Shown here in pieces: positions 52,983 to 62,445 of a stretch of DNA of 64,000 nucleotides (position 1 is its first letter; each line of letters starts with the position of its first letter). Position numbers and translations under genes: made by a program. The notes under the pieces were generated by a model. It was not told the origin of the DNA, made no database searches, and saw nothing but the letters and a program-made list of their open reading frames with translations. The DNA is from CAVTWH01 sp963850915 (lineage in GTDB: Bacteria > Actinomycetota > Actinomycetes > Mycobacteriales > Micromonosporaceae): positions 124,001-188,000 of the forward strand of contig CAWKND010000003.1 in assembly GCA_963850915.1 (NCBI GenBank), in the 5' to 3' direction.

Positions 52983-53700
52983 CGGACTCCGCGACCAGTT
53001 CGAGGCATTCCGGTCGGCGTCGGCAGCCCGGACCCAGCCGCCCGGCGTACCCGCCATCCAGCGCACGCTCACCCGACGGCACGCCCGCCGCGCCATCGGG
53101 TTCGCGGTCGCCGCGGCCGCCGCGATCCTGCTCGCCTTCTTGCCGCTCCACCTGCCGCGCGGCGGCGCACCGACCCATCCGCCGGCCCCGGCCGACAGCC
53201 AGACGGCGACCCCGAGCCCGACGCCGAGCCCGAGTGCCACCGTCGCCCAGACCACGACGCCGCCGACAACGGTGGGGGCCAGCGCCTCGTGCAACCCGTA
53301 CCAGAACGTCGGCATCGCCAGCCTGATAGCCAGCGGCAGCCCCGACGTGTTCACGCTCACCGACGCCCTCCTGAAAGACTGCCCCGGCATCACTCTGCAC
53401 ATCACCCGAGCCGTTTACATCGGCAGCGGATCAAGCAGCACCAAATTGACGTTGTACAGCTCGACAACGCATGTCGTGAGCCCAACCGCGCGTACCACAA
53501 CCATGCCGGCGGCGCAGACTCCGGCCGGTACCTGCTACACCTCGCTGGTCGTGACTCTCATCGGTTCGGGCCTGCCGAAGACAGTCACCAACATCGTGCC
53601 GGAGATCTCCAGCGCCGGCTCGGACGAGGCGGCGACCTTCTACTTCAACTCGCGCGGCTTCGACCTGATCACGACAGCCTGGTCAAACCCGATCTGCTGA
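52975..53700 (+). CDS. Membrane protein, putative anti-sigma partner (241 aa)
   Basis: A cytoplasmic N-terminus of about 38 residues (MSDGLRDQFEAFRSASAART), one membrane helix (residues 41-60), a Pro/Ser/Thr-rich stretch, and an extracellular domain with cysteines SCNPYQ, KDCPG, GTCYTS and the C-terminal IC. The start inside the sigma gene and the single-pass layout suit an anti-sigma or sensor partner, though no zinc-binding anti-sigma motif is visible. Convergent with the next gene, overlapping it by 18 bases. Confidence 0.75.
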   Translation: MSDGLRDQFEAFRSASAARTQPPGVPAIQRTLTRRHARRAIGFAVAAAAAILLAFLPLHLPRGGAPTHPPAPADSQTATPSPTPSPSATVAQTTTPPTTVGASASCNPYQNVGIASLIASGSPDVFTLTDALLKDCPGITLHITRAVYIGSGSSSTKLTLYSSTTHVVSPTARTTTMPAAQTPAGTCYTSLVVTLIGSGLPKTVTNIVPEISSAGSDEAATFYFNSRGFDLITTAWSNPIC

Positions 53701-54594
53701 ACGCTTGAATCGACGCCACCGCAGCAGATGCAGCACCGCGACCAGCCCGAGCAGTGCGGCGACAACGAAACCGATGCCGACTCGCGCACCGTCAACGCGC
53801 GATGGCGTCGCCGCCAGATCGACCACCACCGGCGTGGCAACCGGCGCAGTGCTCGGCGGGGATGAGCGCCCGGTCGAACTGGTCATCGAAGGGAGGATCG
53901 ACGCAGCCGTTGACGCCGCCGGGTTCGAGCGGGTCACCGCGGCGCCCTTCGCCAGATCCGGCTCGTAACCGAGCAGTACCTGTCCGCTGTCCGCCGGCTG
54001 GCCGCACTGTGGCGCGTGGTACAGGAAATCGGTGTCGTAGTAGCCGGGGAGCGACTGGTTGTTGAAGGACATCCAGACCCGGAAGACCCGCGATCCGTTG
54101 GCTGGTATCGCCGGTGCCGGCACTTCGGCGGAGACCCAGTACCCGAGGATGTCACCGATGTTCGGGTGGTACGTGAGGGAGACACTGTTCCAGGCGCCTC
54201 CGTCGACTCCCCACATGACGGTAGGGGCCGGTACCGGACCGCCGTTCCCAGCGGCGAAGGTGGAGGCAAGGATGTACAGGTGCAGCGTCGCGCCGTCGGT
54301 CGACTGGCTCAGCGTGTTGTGTATCCGCACCCCGCTCTCAATGCTTGCGCCCGGGATCACGGCCAACGGCCCGCTGCTGACCCGATCGCCGTAGATCGAA
54401 CCCGACACGCACTGCTGCGCAGCCGTGCTCGGCGCGACGACAACGGTCGGTGTGGGCGATGTAGCGGGGCTCGGGCCAGCGGATGGCGAACTGTCCTCTG
54501 CCGGCCGGGCGCCGTACGCGGCTGGGCTCAGGCTGGCGAGCGCCACTGCGACACCGGCAGATATCAGCGCGGCACCGCACCGGCTCCGCGTCAT
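53683..54594 (-). CDS. Surface protein with C-terminal membrane anchor (303 aa)
   Basis: Signal peptide (GAALISAGVAVALASLSPAAYG), a Ser/Pro linker, a beta-rich domain (AAQQCVSGSIYGDRVSSGPL to YHAPQCGQ) with two cysteines, a Ser/Thr/Pro stalk and a C-terminal helix (IGFVVAALLGLVAVLHLLRW) with RRFKRS. It is anchored outside the membrane. No family is recognised. It may be a target or partner of the neighbouring sigma system, from position only. Confidence 0.72.
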   Translation of the reverse strand: MTRSRCGAALISAGVAVALASLSPAAYGARPAEDSSPSAGPSPATSPTPTVVVAPSTAAQQCVSGSIYGDRVSSGPLAVIPGASIESGVRIHNTLSQSTDGATLHLYILASTFAAGNGGPVPAPTVMWGVDGGAWNSVSLTYHPNIGDILGYWVSAEVPAPAIPANGSRVFRVWMSFNNQSLPGYYDTDFLYHAPQCGQPADSGQVLLGYEPDLAKGAAVTRSNPAASTAASILPSMTSSTGRSSPPSTAPVATPVVVDLAATPSRVDGARVGIGFVVAALLGLVAVLHLLRWRRFKRSADRV

Positions 54595-54942
54595 CGTCCG
54601 TCGCCTTCCCCGCTCACCTGGACCAGCGTGCCATCAACGGCCCCGACCTGGCATCCCAAGGATGCTAGCCGACCGTTTCCGCGAGACTTCGACACCGATG
54701 ACGTCCACACCCACCAGCACATTTCGTGCGGCTACCAACCGACTGAAGGCCGAGCGAAATCCTCGGACCCATACAGTGTCATCCCGGACAGGCAGGCAAG
54801 ATTTACCCTGGTGACTCTCTTTGCGCACAGGTAACTCTGGCCGATCGACTGAGTTGTTGTGAGCTCACTTTGAGGATCATGGCTTCGTTGTCGCCCAACC
54901 CCCCGTCCAGATCGGACGTGGGCATTCAACGGGGAGCTCTCA
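54595..54942. other. Intergenic region upstream of the subtilase
   Basis: 348 bases with lower GC. It holds the divergent promoters of the surface protein (left) and the subtilase (right). No hairpin or operator stands out. GGGGAG sits 7 bases before the subtilase GTG. Confidence 0.5.
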
Positions 54943-57207
54943 GTGACAGAACCACGCCCTCAGCGGCGGCGTACCCCCATGGTCCGACTAGCCGTCATCG
55001 GCGCTGTCGCGGTCGCCGCCTTCGCGGCCGCCACCACCGCCGCGCTCGCGGAGTCCGACTCCACGCCGTCGACGGACCCGTCGGCCGCACCGAGCGCCAC
55101 GATGTCCCCGCCGCCGCACGCGTCAGACGCCCCGTCGGCCCCGGTCGACGACCCGTCCGCCACGCCGAGCGACTCGGGTACCCCGTCGGCCTCGCCCTCG
55201 GCCAGCCCGTCATCCGTCCCGGTACCGGCCGGCAAGTTCCGCGCCGCCAGCAAGGACGGCGTGGCCAACAGCTTCATCGTCGTCATGAAGAACGCCAAAG
55301 CCACCGCGAGCCAGGTCAACACCAGCGCCACCGACCTCGCCAAGGCGCACCACGGCAAGGTCGGCAAGGTGTGGTCGAAGGCGCTGCGCGGCTTCTCGGT
55401 CACCATGACCGAGGCGGACGCCAAGCAGGTCGCCGCCGACCCCAACGTCGCCTACGTCGAGCAGAACCGTCTGGTCCACAAGAGCGGCTCGGAAAACACC
55501 GTCAGCTACTCCTACGACGGGTTCAACCTGTGGGGCCTGGACCGGGTCGACCAGCCGTTCCTGCCGCTGGACCACAACTACGCGTACGCCACCACCGGCA
55601 ACGGGGTCAACGCGTACGTGATCGACACCGGCATCCAGTACCTGCACTACCAGTTCAGTGGCCGCCTTTCGAACTACGAAGGCAACTTCTCGGCCACCTG
55701 GGACAGCGCACAGATCTCCGAGTGCGGTGACAACACCGACGGGCACGACGACAACGGTCACGGTACCCACGTCGCCGGCCTGCTCGCCGGTACCAACTTC
55801 GGTGTCGCCAAGGGCGTCGTCCTGCACTCGGTGAAGGTGCTCGACTGCACCGGCAGCGGTACCGAGGAAGAGGTCGTCGAGGGCGTCGAGCACGTCACGG
55901 CGACCGCGGTGAAGCCGGCTGTGGCGAACATGAGCCTCGGTGGCGACGCCAGCCAGGCTATCGACGACGCGGTCAACGCCTCGATCGCCAGCGGCATCAC
56001 CTATGTGGTGGCGGCGGGTAACGACAACACCGACGCCTGCACCGAGTCGCCGGCCCGGGTTGCCGGGGCGATCACCGTTGGTGCCACCGATGCGACCGAC
56101 TTCCGGGCCAGCTTCTCCAACTACGGCTCGTGCGTGGACATCTTCGCGCCCGGCGTGAACATCGAGTCGGCGTACCCGTTCAACGAGGACGGCAACCCGG
56201 ACACCAACGGCTTCGCGTACGCCAGCGGTACCTCGATGGCTTCGCCACTGGTGGCCGGTGACGCGGCACTGCTGCTGGAGGCGCACCCGACGTGGACGCC
56301 GGCGCAGGTACAGGCGGCGATTCTGAAGGCGGGTATCGCCGGTACGGTGCACGCGGCTGGTGCTGGCTCGACGACGAAGTTGTTGCAGGTGGGTGAGCCG
56401 ACCGCGCCGACCACGTTTGGTCTGCGTTCGCACGCCAACAACGAGATCGTGACGGCCGAGTCGGCGGGTGCCAAACCGATGATCGCCAACCGGTACAACG
56501 TGGGTGCCTGGGAGGGCATCACCCTGCAGAGCCTGGGTGGTGACCAGGTCGCGTTGCTGTCCAGCTCCAACAACAAGTACATCACCGCCGAGAACGCCGG
56601 TAACCAGCCGCTGATCGCTAACCGCACGGCCCCGGGTGCGTGGGAGACGTTCACCCTCATCCACAACCCCGACGGCAGTGTCAGCCTGCAGGCCGCGGTC
56701 AACGGTAAGTACGTCACCGCCGACAACGGTGGTGCCGGGGCACTGATCGCCAACCGCACCGCCATCGGCCAATGGGAAGAGTTCGACCTGGCCGGCCCAG
56801 CCGCCACCATCGTGCTGGTATCCCTGGCCGACGGCCTGGTCGTCAGCGCCGACAACGCCGGCAAATCCCCGCTGATCGCCAACCGGGAAACCTTCGGCAG
56901 CTGGGAAGAGTACGACGTGGTCGACGCCGGCGGCTACGCCGCGCTGCTGGCCCACGCCAACGGACTCATCGTCACCGCCGACAACGCCGGCGCCAAACCA
57001 CTGATCGCCAACCGGCCCAGCATCGGCAGCTGGGAAAAGTTCACCCTCATCAACAACATCGACGGATCACTGAGCTTCCTGGCCAACGCCAACGGCAAGG
57101 TCGTCACCGCCGACAACGGCGGCGCCAAACCACTCATCGCCAACCGCCCCGCAGTCGGCGGAACCTGGGAAGAATTCTGGCTCTACACCACCGACGAACT
57201 CGAATAA
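54943..57207 (+). CDS. Secreted S8 subtilase with repeated fascin/beta-trefoil-like C-terminus (754 aa)
   Basis: Signal peptide (MVRLAVIGAVAVAAFAAATT), a Ser/Pro/Asp-rich spacer, an I9 inhibitor prodomain (NSFIVVMKNAKATASQVNTS to VAYVEQNRLV), and a subtilisin domain with catalytic Asp228 (YVIDTGIQ), His273 (GHGTHVAG) and Ser431 (GTSMASP). From about residue 487 there are six repeats of roughly 45 residues of the form VTADNAGAKPLIANRPSIGS plus WEKF, resembling fascin/beta-trefoil sugar-binding units. A broad extracellular protease with a substrate- or wall-binding tail is likely. GTG start. Confidence 0.93.
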   Translation: MTEPRPQRRRTPMVRLAVIGAVAVAAFAAATTAALAESDSTPSTDPSAAPSATMSPPPHASDAPSAPVDDPSATPSDSGTPSASPSASPSSVPVPAGKFRAASKDGVANSFIVVMKNAKATASQVNTSATDLAKAHHGKVGKVWSKALRGFSVTMTEADAKQVAADPNVAYVEQNRLVHKSGSENTVSYSYDGFNLWGLDRVDQPFLPLDHNYAYATTGNGVNAYVIDTGIQYLHYQFSGRLSNYEGNFSATWDSAQISECGDNTDGHDDNGHGTHVAGLLAGTNFGVAKGVVLHSVKVLDCTGSGTEEEVVEGVEHVTATAVKPAVANMSLGGDASQAIDDAVNASIASGITYVVAAGNDNTDACTESPARVAGAITVGATDATDFRASFSNYGSCVDIFAPGVNIESAYPFNEDGNPDTNGFAYASGTSMASPLVAGDAALLLEAHPTWTPAQVQAAILKAGIAGTVHAAGAGSTTKLLQVGEPTAPTTFGLRSHANNEIVTAESAGAKPMIANRYNVGAWEGITLQSLGGDQVALLSSSNNKYITAENAGNQPLIANRTAPGAWETFTLIHNPDGSVSLQAAVNGKYVTADNGGAGALIANRTAIGQWEEFDLAGPAATIVLVSLADGLVVSADNAGKSPLIANRETFGSWEEYDVVDAGGYAALLAHANGLIVTADNAGAKPLIANRPSIGSWEKFTLINNIDGSLSFLANANGKVVTADNGGAKPLIANRPAVGGTWEEFWLYTTDELE

Positions 57208-57224
57208 CCACACACAAGCCCAAG

Positions 57225-57259
57225 CGCCGGGCCGGTCAAATGACCGGCCCGGCGTTTTT
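57225..57259 (+). terminator. Rho-independent terminator of the subtilase gene
   Basis: CGCCGGGCCGGTCA (57225-57238) and TGACCGGCCCGGCG (57241-57254) pair perfectly and are followed by TTTTT. This is the clearest intrinsic terminator in the window. Confidence 0.95.
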
Positions 57260-57294
57260 CTGCCTAGCGAGGTCGTTCAGGCAGGGACAACGGT

Positions 57295-59250
57295 TCACGG
57301 CTCAGGGGCCTCAGTCCGTAGGGACTCGATCACAATGGTGCCGTCGGTGGTGCCGACGGCGAGCACCGCGCGTCCATCCGGGGTGGTGGCGAAGGCTGCG
57401 CTGCTCGCGCCCGGTCGTTCGTCCAACAGCTGCCCGGTGAGGGCGTCCCAACGCCGGGCGATCTCGTCGTCCCCGGAGGTGACGAACTGTGGTGGTCGCG
57501 TCGTGCCGATGGCCGCCAGCCGTACGTTACTGATCTCTTCGCCGCCGGACAGGAACGGTTCGCCGATCGTGGCGCCGGTGATCGCGTCCCACCGGCGCAC
57601 CTGCCCGATGTCGTCGACCGAGACCAACATGGGGCCGGCGGAGGGCAGTGGAAGAAAAGCCAAACGTCCTATCCAGGCGTCGTGCCCGACGAGCGGCTGA
57701 CCAATTGGGGTACCGCTGACCGCGTCCCAGCGCAGGATGGTCTGCTCCGCACCACCGGCAGCGATCATGACCCTTCCATCGGGCAGCGTCGTTACCGCGA
57801 CGGCGAAGACCTGGTCCTCGAATCCATGCAATGGTGGACCCAACGGTTCGCCGGTGGCCGGGTCGACCCGGTAGACCAAGCCGTCGGTTGCGGCGGCGGC
57901 GATGAACGCGGCGCCGTCCGGCAGGGTACCGGCGGCAACCCCCCACACCTCGATGTCTTCCAGGTGGGCGCTGAAACCCAGGTCCTGTCCACCGAGTACG
58001 TCGTGGCGCCAAACTCCTTCGTGTACACCGGTGGCCAACACCAGCCGACCGTCACTCAGCCAGCACGGGGCAAGACCGTAAAGCACCTTCATGGTGTACG
58101 GCGGCGTACCCACCGGGTCACCGGTAGCGGCATCCCAGCAGCGTGCCCCGTCCCGACCAGCCGACAGCAGCAATGCCCGACCACCCGGGGCATCGCCGGC
58201 CGGTACCCCGATCAGGTCGGCCACCCTTGACGGATGCGCCCGGACCGCGTCACCGACCTCATGGCCGTGCCGGTCCCACCGCCGCAGCAATCCGTTCTCG
58301 CCGCCGGAGACCAGCAGTGGGCCACCTTCGGCGTCAGGTACGACGCTCACCACGTTGACCTGTTCCGCTGGGCCGGACAGCGCCCGGGTTACCGGCTCCA
58401 GGCCGGTCAGATCCCACCACCCGAGCAACCCACTCCGACCGACAGAAAGCAACGCACCACCATCGGGAGTGACCGCCAGACCGACAGCGACCCGACCTTC
58501 GCCGCCCGAGCCGAGCGCCGGCCCAATCGGTTCCCCAGTTGCGACGTCCCAGCGACGTACCGTCCCGCCCGCCGTCTGGGTCACCACCACATCGCCACCC
58601 ACGCCGCCAGCCGTGCAGGCCAACGCCAGCACCGGGGAACGGCGCCGGCCCATCGGCTCACCCAGCGGAGCACCTGTCTGCGCGTCCCACCGGCGTACCG
58701 TCAAATCACGGCCGGCAGAGACGATCACCCGCCGCCCATCCGCCAGCCGCAGCACCGCAACAGCGGTGACTTCCCCTTCGTGCCCGGCCAACGGAGGGCC
58801 GACCTCCACACCGCCGACCAGGTCCCAGCGGCGTACCAACCCGTCGGTACCGCCACTGACCAACACCGGCCGGTCGCCATTCTCCAGAACAGCAACGCAG
58901 TTGAGGCCGCTGGTTCGGGCCCACGCCAGTTCCGGCCGCTGGATCGGTGTACCGATCGGCTCGCCCGAAACCAGATCCCACCGATACACGCCCTGCGGAA
59001 TCGCACACACAACGACCCCGCCCGCGCCAGCCGGAACCACCGCCAGGAACGTCACCAGCCCAGGACTCGCAACCACGAAGTCAGCGGCCTGCCCGGTCGC
59101 GGCGCGCCACGAGCGGATCATGTCGTCGCCACCCGCCGTCACGACCAGACCACCGCCGCCCCCAGCCGCGGTGCCGGCAACAGCCTGGATCGGCGAGAGA
59201 TGCGCCGCCGCGATCCGCACGCCAGAAGAAGTCCCGACAACACCTGACAT
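57295..59250 (-). CDS. WD40-repeat protein (651 aa)
   Basis: Almost the whole protein is WD40-type blades: DGLVRRWDLVGGVEVGPPLA, GHEGEVTAVAVLRLADGRRV, DLTVRRWDAQTGAPLGEPM, QTILRWDAVSGTPIGQPLVG and others, at least ten units, enough for one 7-blade and part of a second propeller. There is no kinase, caspase or membrane part, although such propellers often sit C-terminal to signalling domains in actinobacteria. It is probably a soluble scaffold. GAGGAGG lies 6 bases before ATG 59250. Confidence 0.9.
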   Translation of the reverse strand: MSGVVGTSSGVRIAAAHLSPIQAVAGTAAGGGGGLVVTAGGDDMIRSWRAATGQAADFVVASPGLVTFLAVVPAGAGGVVVCAIPQGVYRWDLVSGEPIGTPIQRPELAWARTSGLNCVAVLENGDRPVLVSGGTDGLVRRWDLVGGVEVGPPLAGHEGEVTAVAVLRLADGRRVIVSAGRDLTVRRWDAQTGAPLGEPMGRRRSPVLALACTAGGVGGDVVVTQTAGGTVRRWDVATGEPIGPALGSGGEGRVAVGLAVTPDGGALLSVGRSGLLGWWDLTGLEPVTRALSGPAEQVNVVSVVPDAEGGPLLVSGGENGLLRRWDRHGHEVGDAVRAHPSRVADLIGVPAGDAPGGRALLLSAGRDGARCWDAATGDPVGTPPYTMKVLYGLAPCWLSDGRLVLATGVHEGVWRHDVLGGQDLGFSAHLEDIEVWGVAAGTLPDGAAFIAAAATDGLVYRVDPATGEPLGPPLHGFEDQVFAVAVTTLPDGRVMIAAGGAEQTILRWDAVSGTPIGQPLVGHDAWIGRLAFLPLPSAGPMLVSVDDIGQVRRWDAITGATIGEPFLSGGEEISNVRLAAIGTTRPPQFVTSGDDEIARRWDALTGQLLDERPGASSAAFATTPDGRAVLAVGTTDGTIVIESLRTEAPEP

Positions 59251-59398
59251 CAAAGCCTCCTCAGGCCGGCCAGCATACGGTCGGTGTTCAACCACTGGAA
59301 CTCCGCCGCCGACAGCGCTGGATCCAGCCGGATGTCCGCACTCGATCATGGGTCGGTCTTGGAGATGTACGATCGCCGTCCGGTGGAAGGGAACAACG

Positions 59399-59500
59399 AT
59401 GGACGAGCTTGTCCGCGAGGCGCGGGATGCGTGGACAGTGATGGGTCCAACGGGTGACCGGCGTCCGGACATTGCGCGCCGAGCTCGGACTGCGGCATGA
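59399..59500 (+). CDS. Short open frame, uncertain (33 aa)
   Basis: MDELVREARDAWTVMGPTGD to RRARTAA, with GGAAGGGAAC before the ATG. It could be a small peptide or the 5' remnant of a lost gene, since the N-terminus is protein-like and ends abruptly. There is no family match. The surrounding 59251-59637 holds nothing else I can support. Confidence 0.3.
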   Translation: MDELVREARDAWTVMGPTGDRRPDIARRARTAA

Positions 59501-59637
59501 ACCGATGTCCGCGGTTGGACACGGACGGCGGTCCCGGTCGCGGGCTCAGCGCGATGTGATCTCTTCCATCGGCGGGATCCACCGGACCGGCCGGCGGGAG
59601 AGGATGGCCGGCAGACGTCGGGGGCGGGGAGAGCGCT

Positions 59638-60483
59638 GTGCGGGTTCTGGTGGCGGGCGGGTCGGGGGTACTCGGCCGGGCGGCGGTACGGGCACTCGCG
59701 GCAGCGGGGCACGAGGTGGTGGGTACCACGCGGCGGGCTGACCGGCTGAGCCTGATCCACCGGGCCGGCGGCCAGGGGGTACTGATGGATGCGTTGGTAC
59801 CGGAGTCGGTCGCCGCGGCGGTGTCGTCCTCGGCGCCTGACGCGGTGGTGCACGAGCTGACCGACCTCGCGGGTACAGACTTTGCCGCCAACGCCCGGCT
59901 GCGGGTAGCCGGTACCGCCAACCTGGTCGACGCGGCGCTGTCGGCCGGAGTGCGGTTGGTTGTGGCGCAGAGCATCTCGTGGGCCTACGCCCCGGGCGAT
60001 GGGCCGGCCGGCGAGGCAGAGCCGTTCGCACGATCGGCGGAGACCGGTGAGCCGGCCTTCGCGGCGGTGGAGGCGTTGGAGCGCAGCGTCGCCCGCGCCC
60101 CGCACTGGGTCGTGCTGCGCTACGGCCTGCTCTACGGGCCGGATACGTGGTACGCCCCGGACGGGGAGTTGACCGCGCAGGCTCGCGCCGGGCGGGTAGT
60201 GGCGACCACGGCGTGGACCAGTTTCGTCCACGTTGAGGACGCGGCCGCCGCTACGGTTCGGGCGCTGGACTGGCCGTCGGGTCCGGTGAACATCGTCGAC
60301 AACGAACCCGCCCACGTACAGGAGTGGGGTCCGCTCTTCGCTCGTGCGGCTGGCTTCGTCGGTACCGCGGAAATCTCCGCCCGGACCGTCGGGCGCGCGG
60401 CGGCCAACGGCCGCGCCCGGACGCTCGGCTGGCGCCCGAACCACCCCACCTGGCGCGAGGCCTTCGCTGCCGACGGGCCGTGA
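59638..60483 (+). CDS. NAD-dependent epimerase/dehydratase-family protein (281 aa)
   Basis: Extended short-chain dehydrogenase fold: VLVAGGSGVLGRAAVRALAA is the NAD(P)-binding GxxGxxG, VAQSISWAYAPGDGPA and VLRYGLLYGPDTWY are the strand-5/6 regions, and FVHVEDAAAATVRAL follows. The catalytic YxxxK is not evident at the usual place, so it is of the atypical group. Substrate unknown. GTG start with GGGGAGAG upstream. Confidence 0.88.
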   Translation: MRVLVAGGSGVLGRAAVRALAAAGHEVVGTTRRADRLSLIHRAGGQGVLMDALVPESVAAAVSSSAPDAVVHELTDLAGTDFAANARLRVAGTANLVDAALSAGVRLVVAQSISWAYAPGDGPAGEAEPFARSAETGEPAFAAVEALERSVARAPHWVVLRYGLLYGPDTWYAPDGELTAQARAGRVVATTAWTSFVHVEDAAAATVRALDWPSGPVNIVDNEPAHVQEWGPLFARAAGFVGTAEISARTVGRAAANGRARTLGWRPNHPTWREAFAADGP

Positions 60484-60628
60484 AGATCAGACCGCGGTGG
60501 TACCGACTGAACCTTCATCGCCTTCAGCGGGTGCCGTGCGGGCATGTTGCACGAGGCGGGCCGCGCAGCGGCGTTGGGCTGGTGGCAGAAGGCGGATCAG
60601 ATCGACGGCGTCGCCGCTGTCGGCCGAG

Positions 60629-60841
60629 CTATCCGAGGCGTCGCCGGGCAGCTCGACTGTTGTCGCCGGCGGTACGGCGGTCGTGCTGGTACCGGCGGCG
60701 GGATGCGACGTAGGTGGCGATGGACGCGGTGACGACGGTGATGGTGACGGCGAGGATGAGTTCGGTGTCGGCGAGCTCGTGCATGGCGATGACGAGTATC
60801 GCCAGGAGCGTGCAGATGCCGAGGCCTTTGAGGGAGTTCAC
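60629..60841 (-). CDS. Small two-helix membrane protein after the GT2 synthase (70 aa)
   Basis: VNSLKGLGICTLLAILVIAM and ELILAVTITVVTASIATYVA are two membrane helices, followed by a basic tail (SRRRYQHDRRTAGDNSRAAR). It starts at a GTG 11 bases after the GT2 stop, on the same strand. It could be a small accessory subunit of the synthase. No family is recognised. Confidence 0.6.
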   Translation of the reverse strand: MNSLKGLGICTLLAILVIAMHELADTELILAVTITVVTASIATYVASRRRYQHDRRTAGDNSRAARRRLG

Positions 60842-60852
60842 GGATGCCGGTC

Positions 60853-62046
60853 CTATTTCCAGCCGGGTACACGGGTGAAGTAGGACTTCATGATCGATGA
60901 AATGAGCCAGTAGGTGCGTACCAGGGTGTACAGCAGTTCGGGTATCAGTGCGGCTTCGACCAGCATCGCTTTCCAGCCGAGGCTGCGTACCCGCAGTGCC
61001 GGGTAGATGACCCAGAACGCGAACAGCGCCCAGAAGATCGGCTGCTGGGACAGGCCGTGCCGGGCAGCGGCGAGAAGCTGGGTCGATCCCCAGCCGAGGA
61101 TGTACGCGACACCGAGCAGCCCGAGAATCAGGGTGGTGATGGAGTGCCAGGTGAACTTCGTCCATCCCCGGCCGCGCAGCACGTCGACCGTGCCGCGTAC
61201 CCATCGCTGTCGTTGGTGCAGCAGTTCGCGCAGGGTGGGCATGAGGTCGGTGTAGGCGATGCACAGCTGGTTTGCGGTGACCGTCCAGCCGCATTCCTTG
61301 ATGGTCAGCGTGGTTTCGTAGTCCTCGACGAGGTTGCGGTGGTCTTCCCAGAACACTTCGCCGCGTCGGTCGATCACCGATTGCAGCGCCGCGCCGCGGT
61401 AGAACGAACCCGCGCCGGACATGGTGTGTACGTCGCTGCGGAAGCGGGCGTTCGCGGCCCGGCCGTACTCGATGATTTGCATTCCGAGCAGGAAGCGTTG
61501 CCATGGGTTGCGCCATAGGCCGACGCGGCCCAGACAGACGGCGCTGACTCCGCCGATGCCGGGGTCCGAGGTCAGGACGTTGCGGGCACGTTCGATGAAG
61601 CGGGGGTGCAGTTCGGTGTCGGCATCCATGGTCAGGACGTGCTGGACTGCGCCGGTCAGCCGGCCGCCGGCACGGTGGCGCAGCCAGGAGATGCCGTAGT
61701 TGAGCGCCCCGGCCTTCTTGTGTTTGTTCTTGGGCATGAGGAGCACGTCGGTGTGGGGGGTGCGTGGGTCGGCGGCAAACCGGCGGGCGAACTGCTCGGT
61801 GCGGTCGGTGGAGTTGTTGACCACGACGATGATGCGGTCGGGGCGCCAGGTCTGGCGGGCCAGGGAGTTCAGGGAGGTGAGGATCCCGGCCTCCTCGTTG
61901 CGGGCCGGGACTACCACGACGGTGTCGAACCGGGGCGCCCACCGCGGTTCGGGGACGTGCCGTTCCCACCGTTGCCGGTCGTAGCGAAGATCAGGCGCGC
62001 GGTGGCGCTGCCCGGGCACCTGCCCGGGCATGGTCGTCTGTTGCAC
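60853..62046 (-). CDS. Processive GT2 glycosyltransferase (397 aa)
   Basis: The cytosolic GT-A domain starts near residue 42 (VVVVPARNEEAGILTSLNSL), with DAD (141-143), GAGSFYRG (acceptor region), ED (241-242, catalytic base) and QRQRW (278-282), followed by several C-terminal membrane helices (ITTLILGLLGVAYILGWGST, WALFAFWVIYPALRV). The Q(Q/R)xRW motif marks processive beta-glycan synthases. The neighbouring CBM3-GH16 gene suggests a beta-glucan product, but this is not proven. GTG 62046 with GGGGA upstream; ATG 62031 is an alternative. Confidence 0.87.
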   Translation of the reverse strand: MQQTTMPGQVPGQRHRAPDLRYDRQRWERHVPEPRWAPRFDTVVVVPARNEEAGILTSLNSLARQTWRPDRIIVVVNNSTDRTEQFARRFAADPRTPHTDVLLMPKNKHKKAGALNYGISWLRHRAGGRLTGAVQHVLTMDADTELHPRFIERARNVLTSDPGIGGVSAVCLGRVGLWRNPWQRFLLGMQIIEYGRAANARFRSDVHTMSGAGSFYRGAALQSVIDRRGEVFWEDHRNLVEDYETTLTIKECGWTVTANQLCIAYTDLMPTLRELLHQRQRWVRGTVDVLRGRGWTKFTWHSITTLILGLLGVAYILGWGSTQLLAAARHGLSQQPIFWALFAFWVIYPALRVRSLGWKAMLVEAALIPELLYTLVRTYWLISSIMKSYFTRVPGWK

Positions 62047-62445
62047 TTCGTCCCCGTGTTTTCCCTGTGAACAAACCCAAAGGTTGCTCACCGTCTGGGC
62101 TCGGGAAGGGTAGCCGACGACGCATCGCCCGCCAATGCCCGCTTCGACCCGGCTGAGCTGCTGCAACTGGGTACGACTAGGCGATTCGCGGTGGACGGAA
62201 CCGGCATTTCTCCGCCCGTTCCCATGTCGGCGTGGCCAAGGTCACACGTTTGCCCGGACGCCGTGAAAGGACAGTCAGGTACACCGCACGCGAACGGCGC
62301 CGCGGGCCGCCCGCCCAGGCCCGGCATCGCGCGTTCTTCCAGTTCAGGGCGGCCTTTGCCGTCTGTACGATGGCGCGGCACCGCGACCCGGGCACCGGCA
62401 AGGACGTGCCCCCGGGAGCCGTGCACAAGCGTCAAGGAGTTCGGA
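62047..62445. other. Divergent promoter region of the second polysaccharide locus
   Basis: 399 bases between the GT2 gene (left) and the CBM3-GH16 gene (right). No convincing gene. The stretch is mostly GC-rich and I see no clear palindrome. AAGGAG (62434-62439) is the ribosome binding site of the rightward gene. Confidence 0.5.

Noticed and set aside
57295..60444. 1049-codon frame for the WD40 protein
   Set aside because: The upstream third is Arg/Pro-rich mirror sequence of the epimerase gene; ATG 59250 has a strong ribosome binding site.
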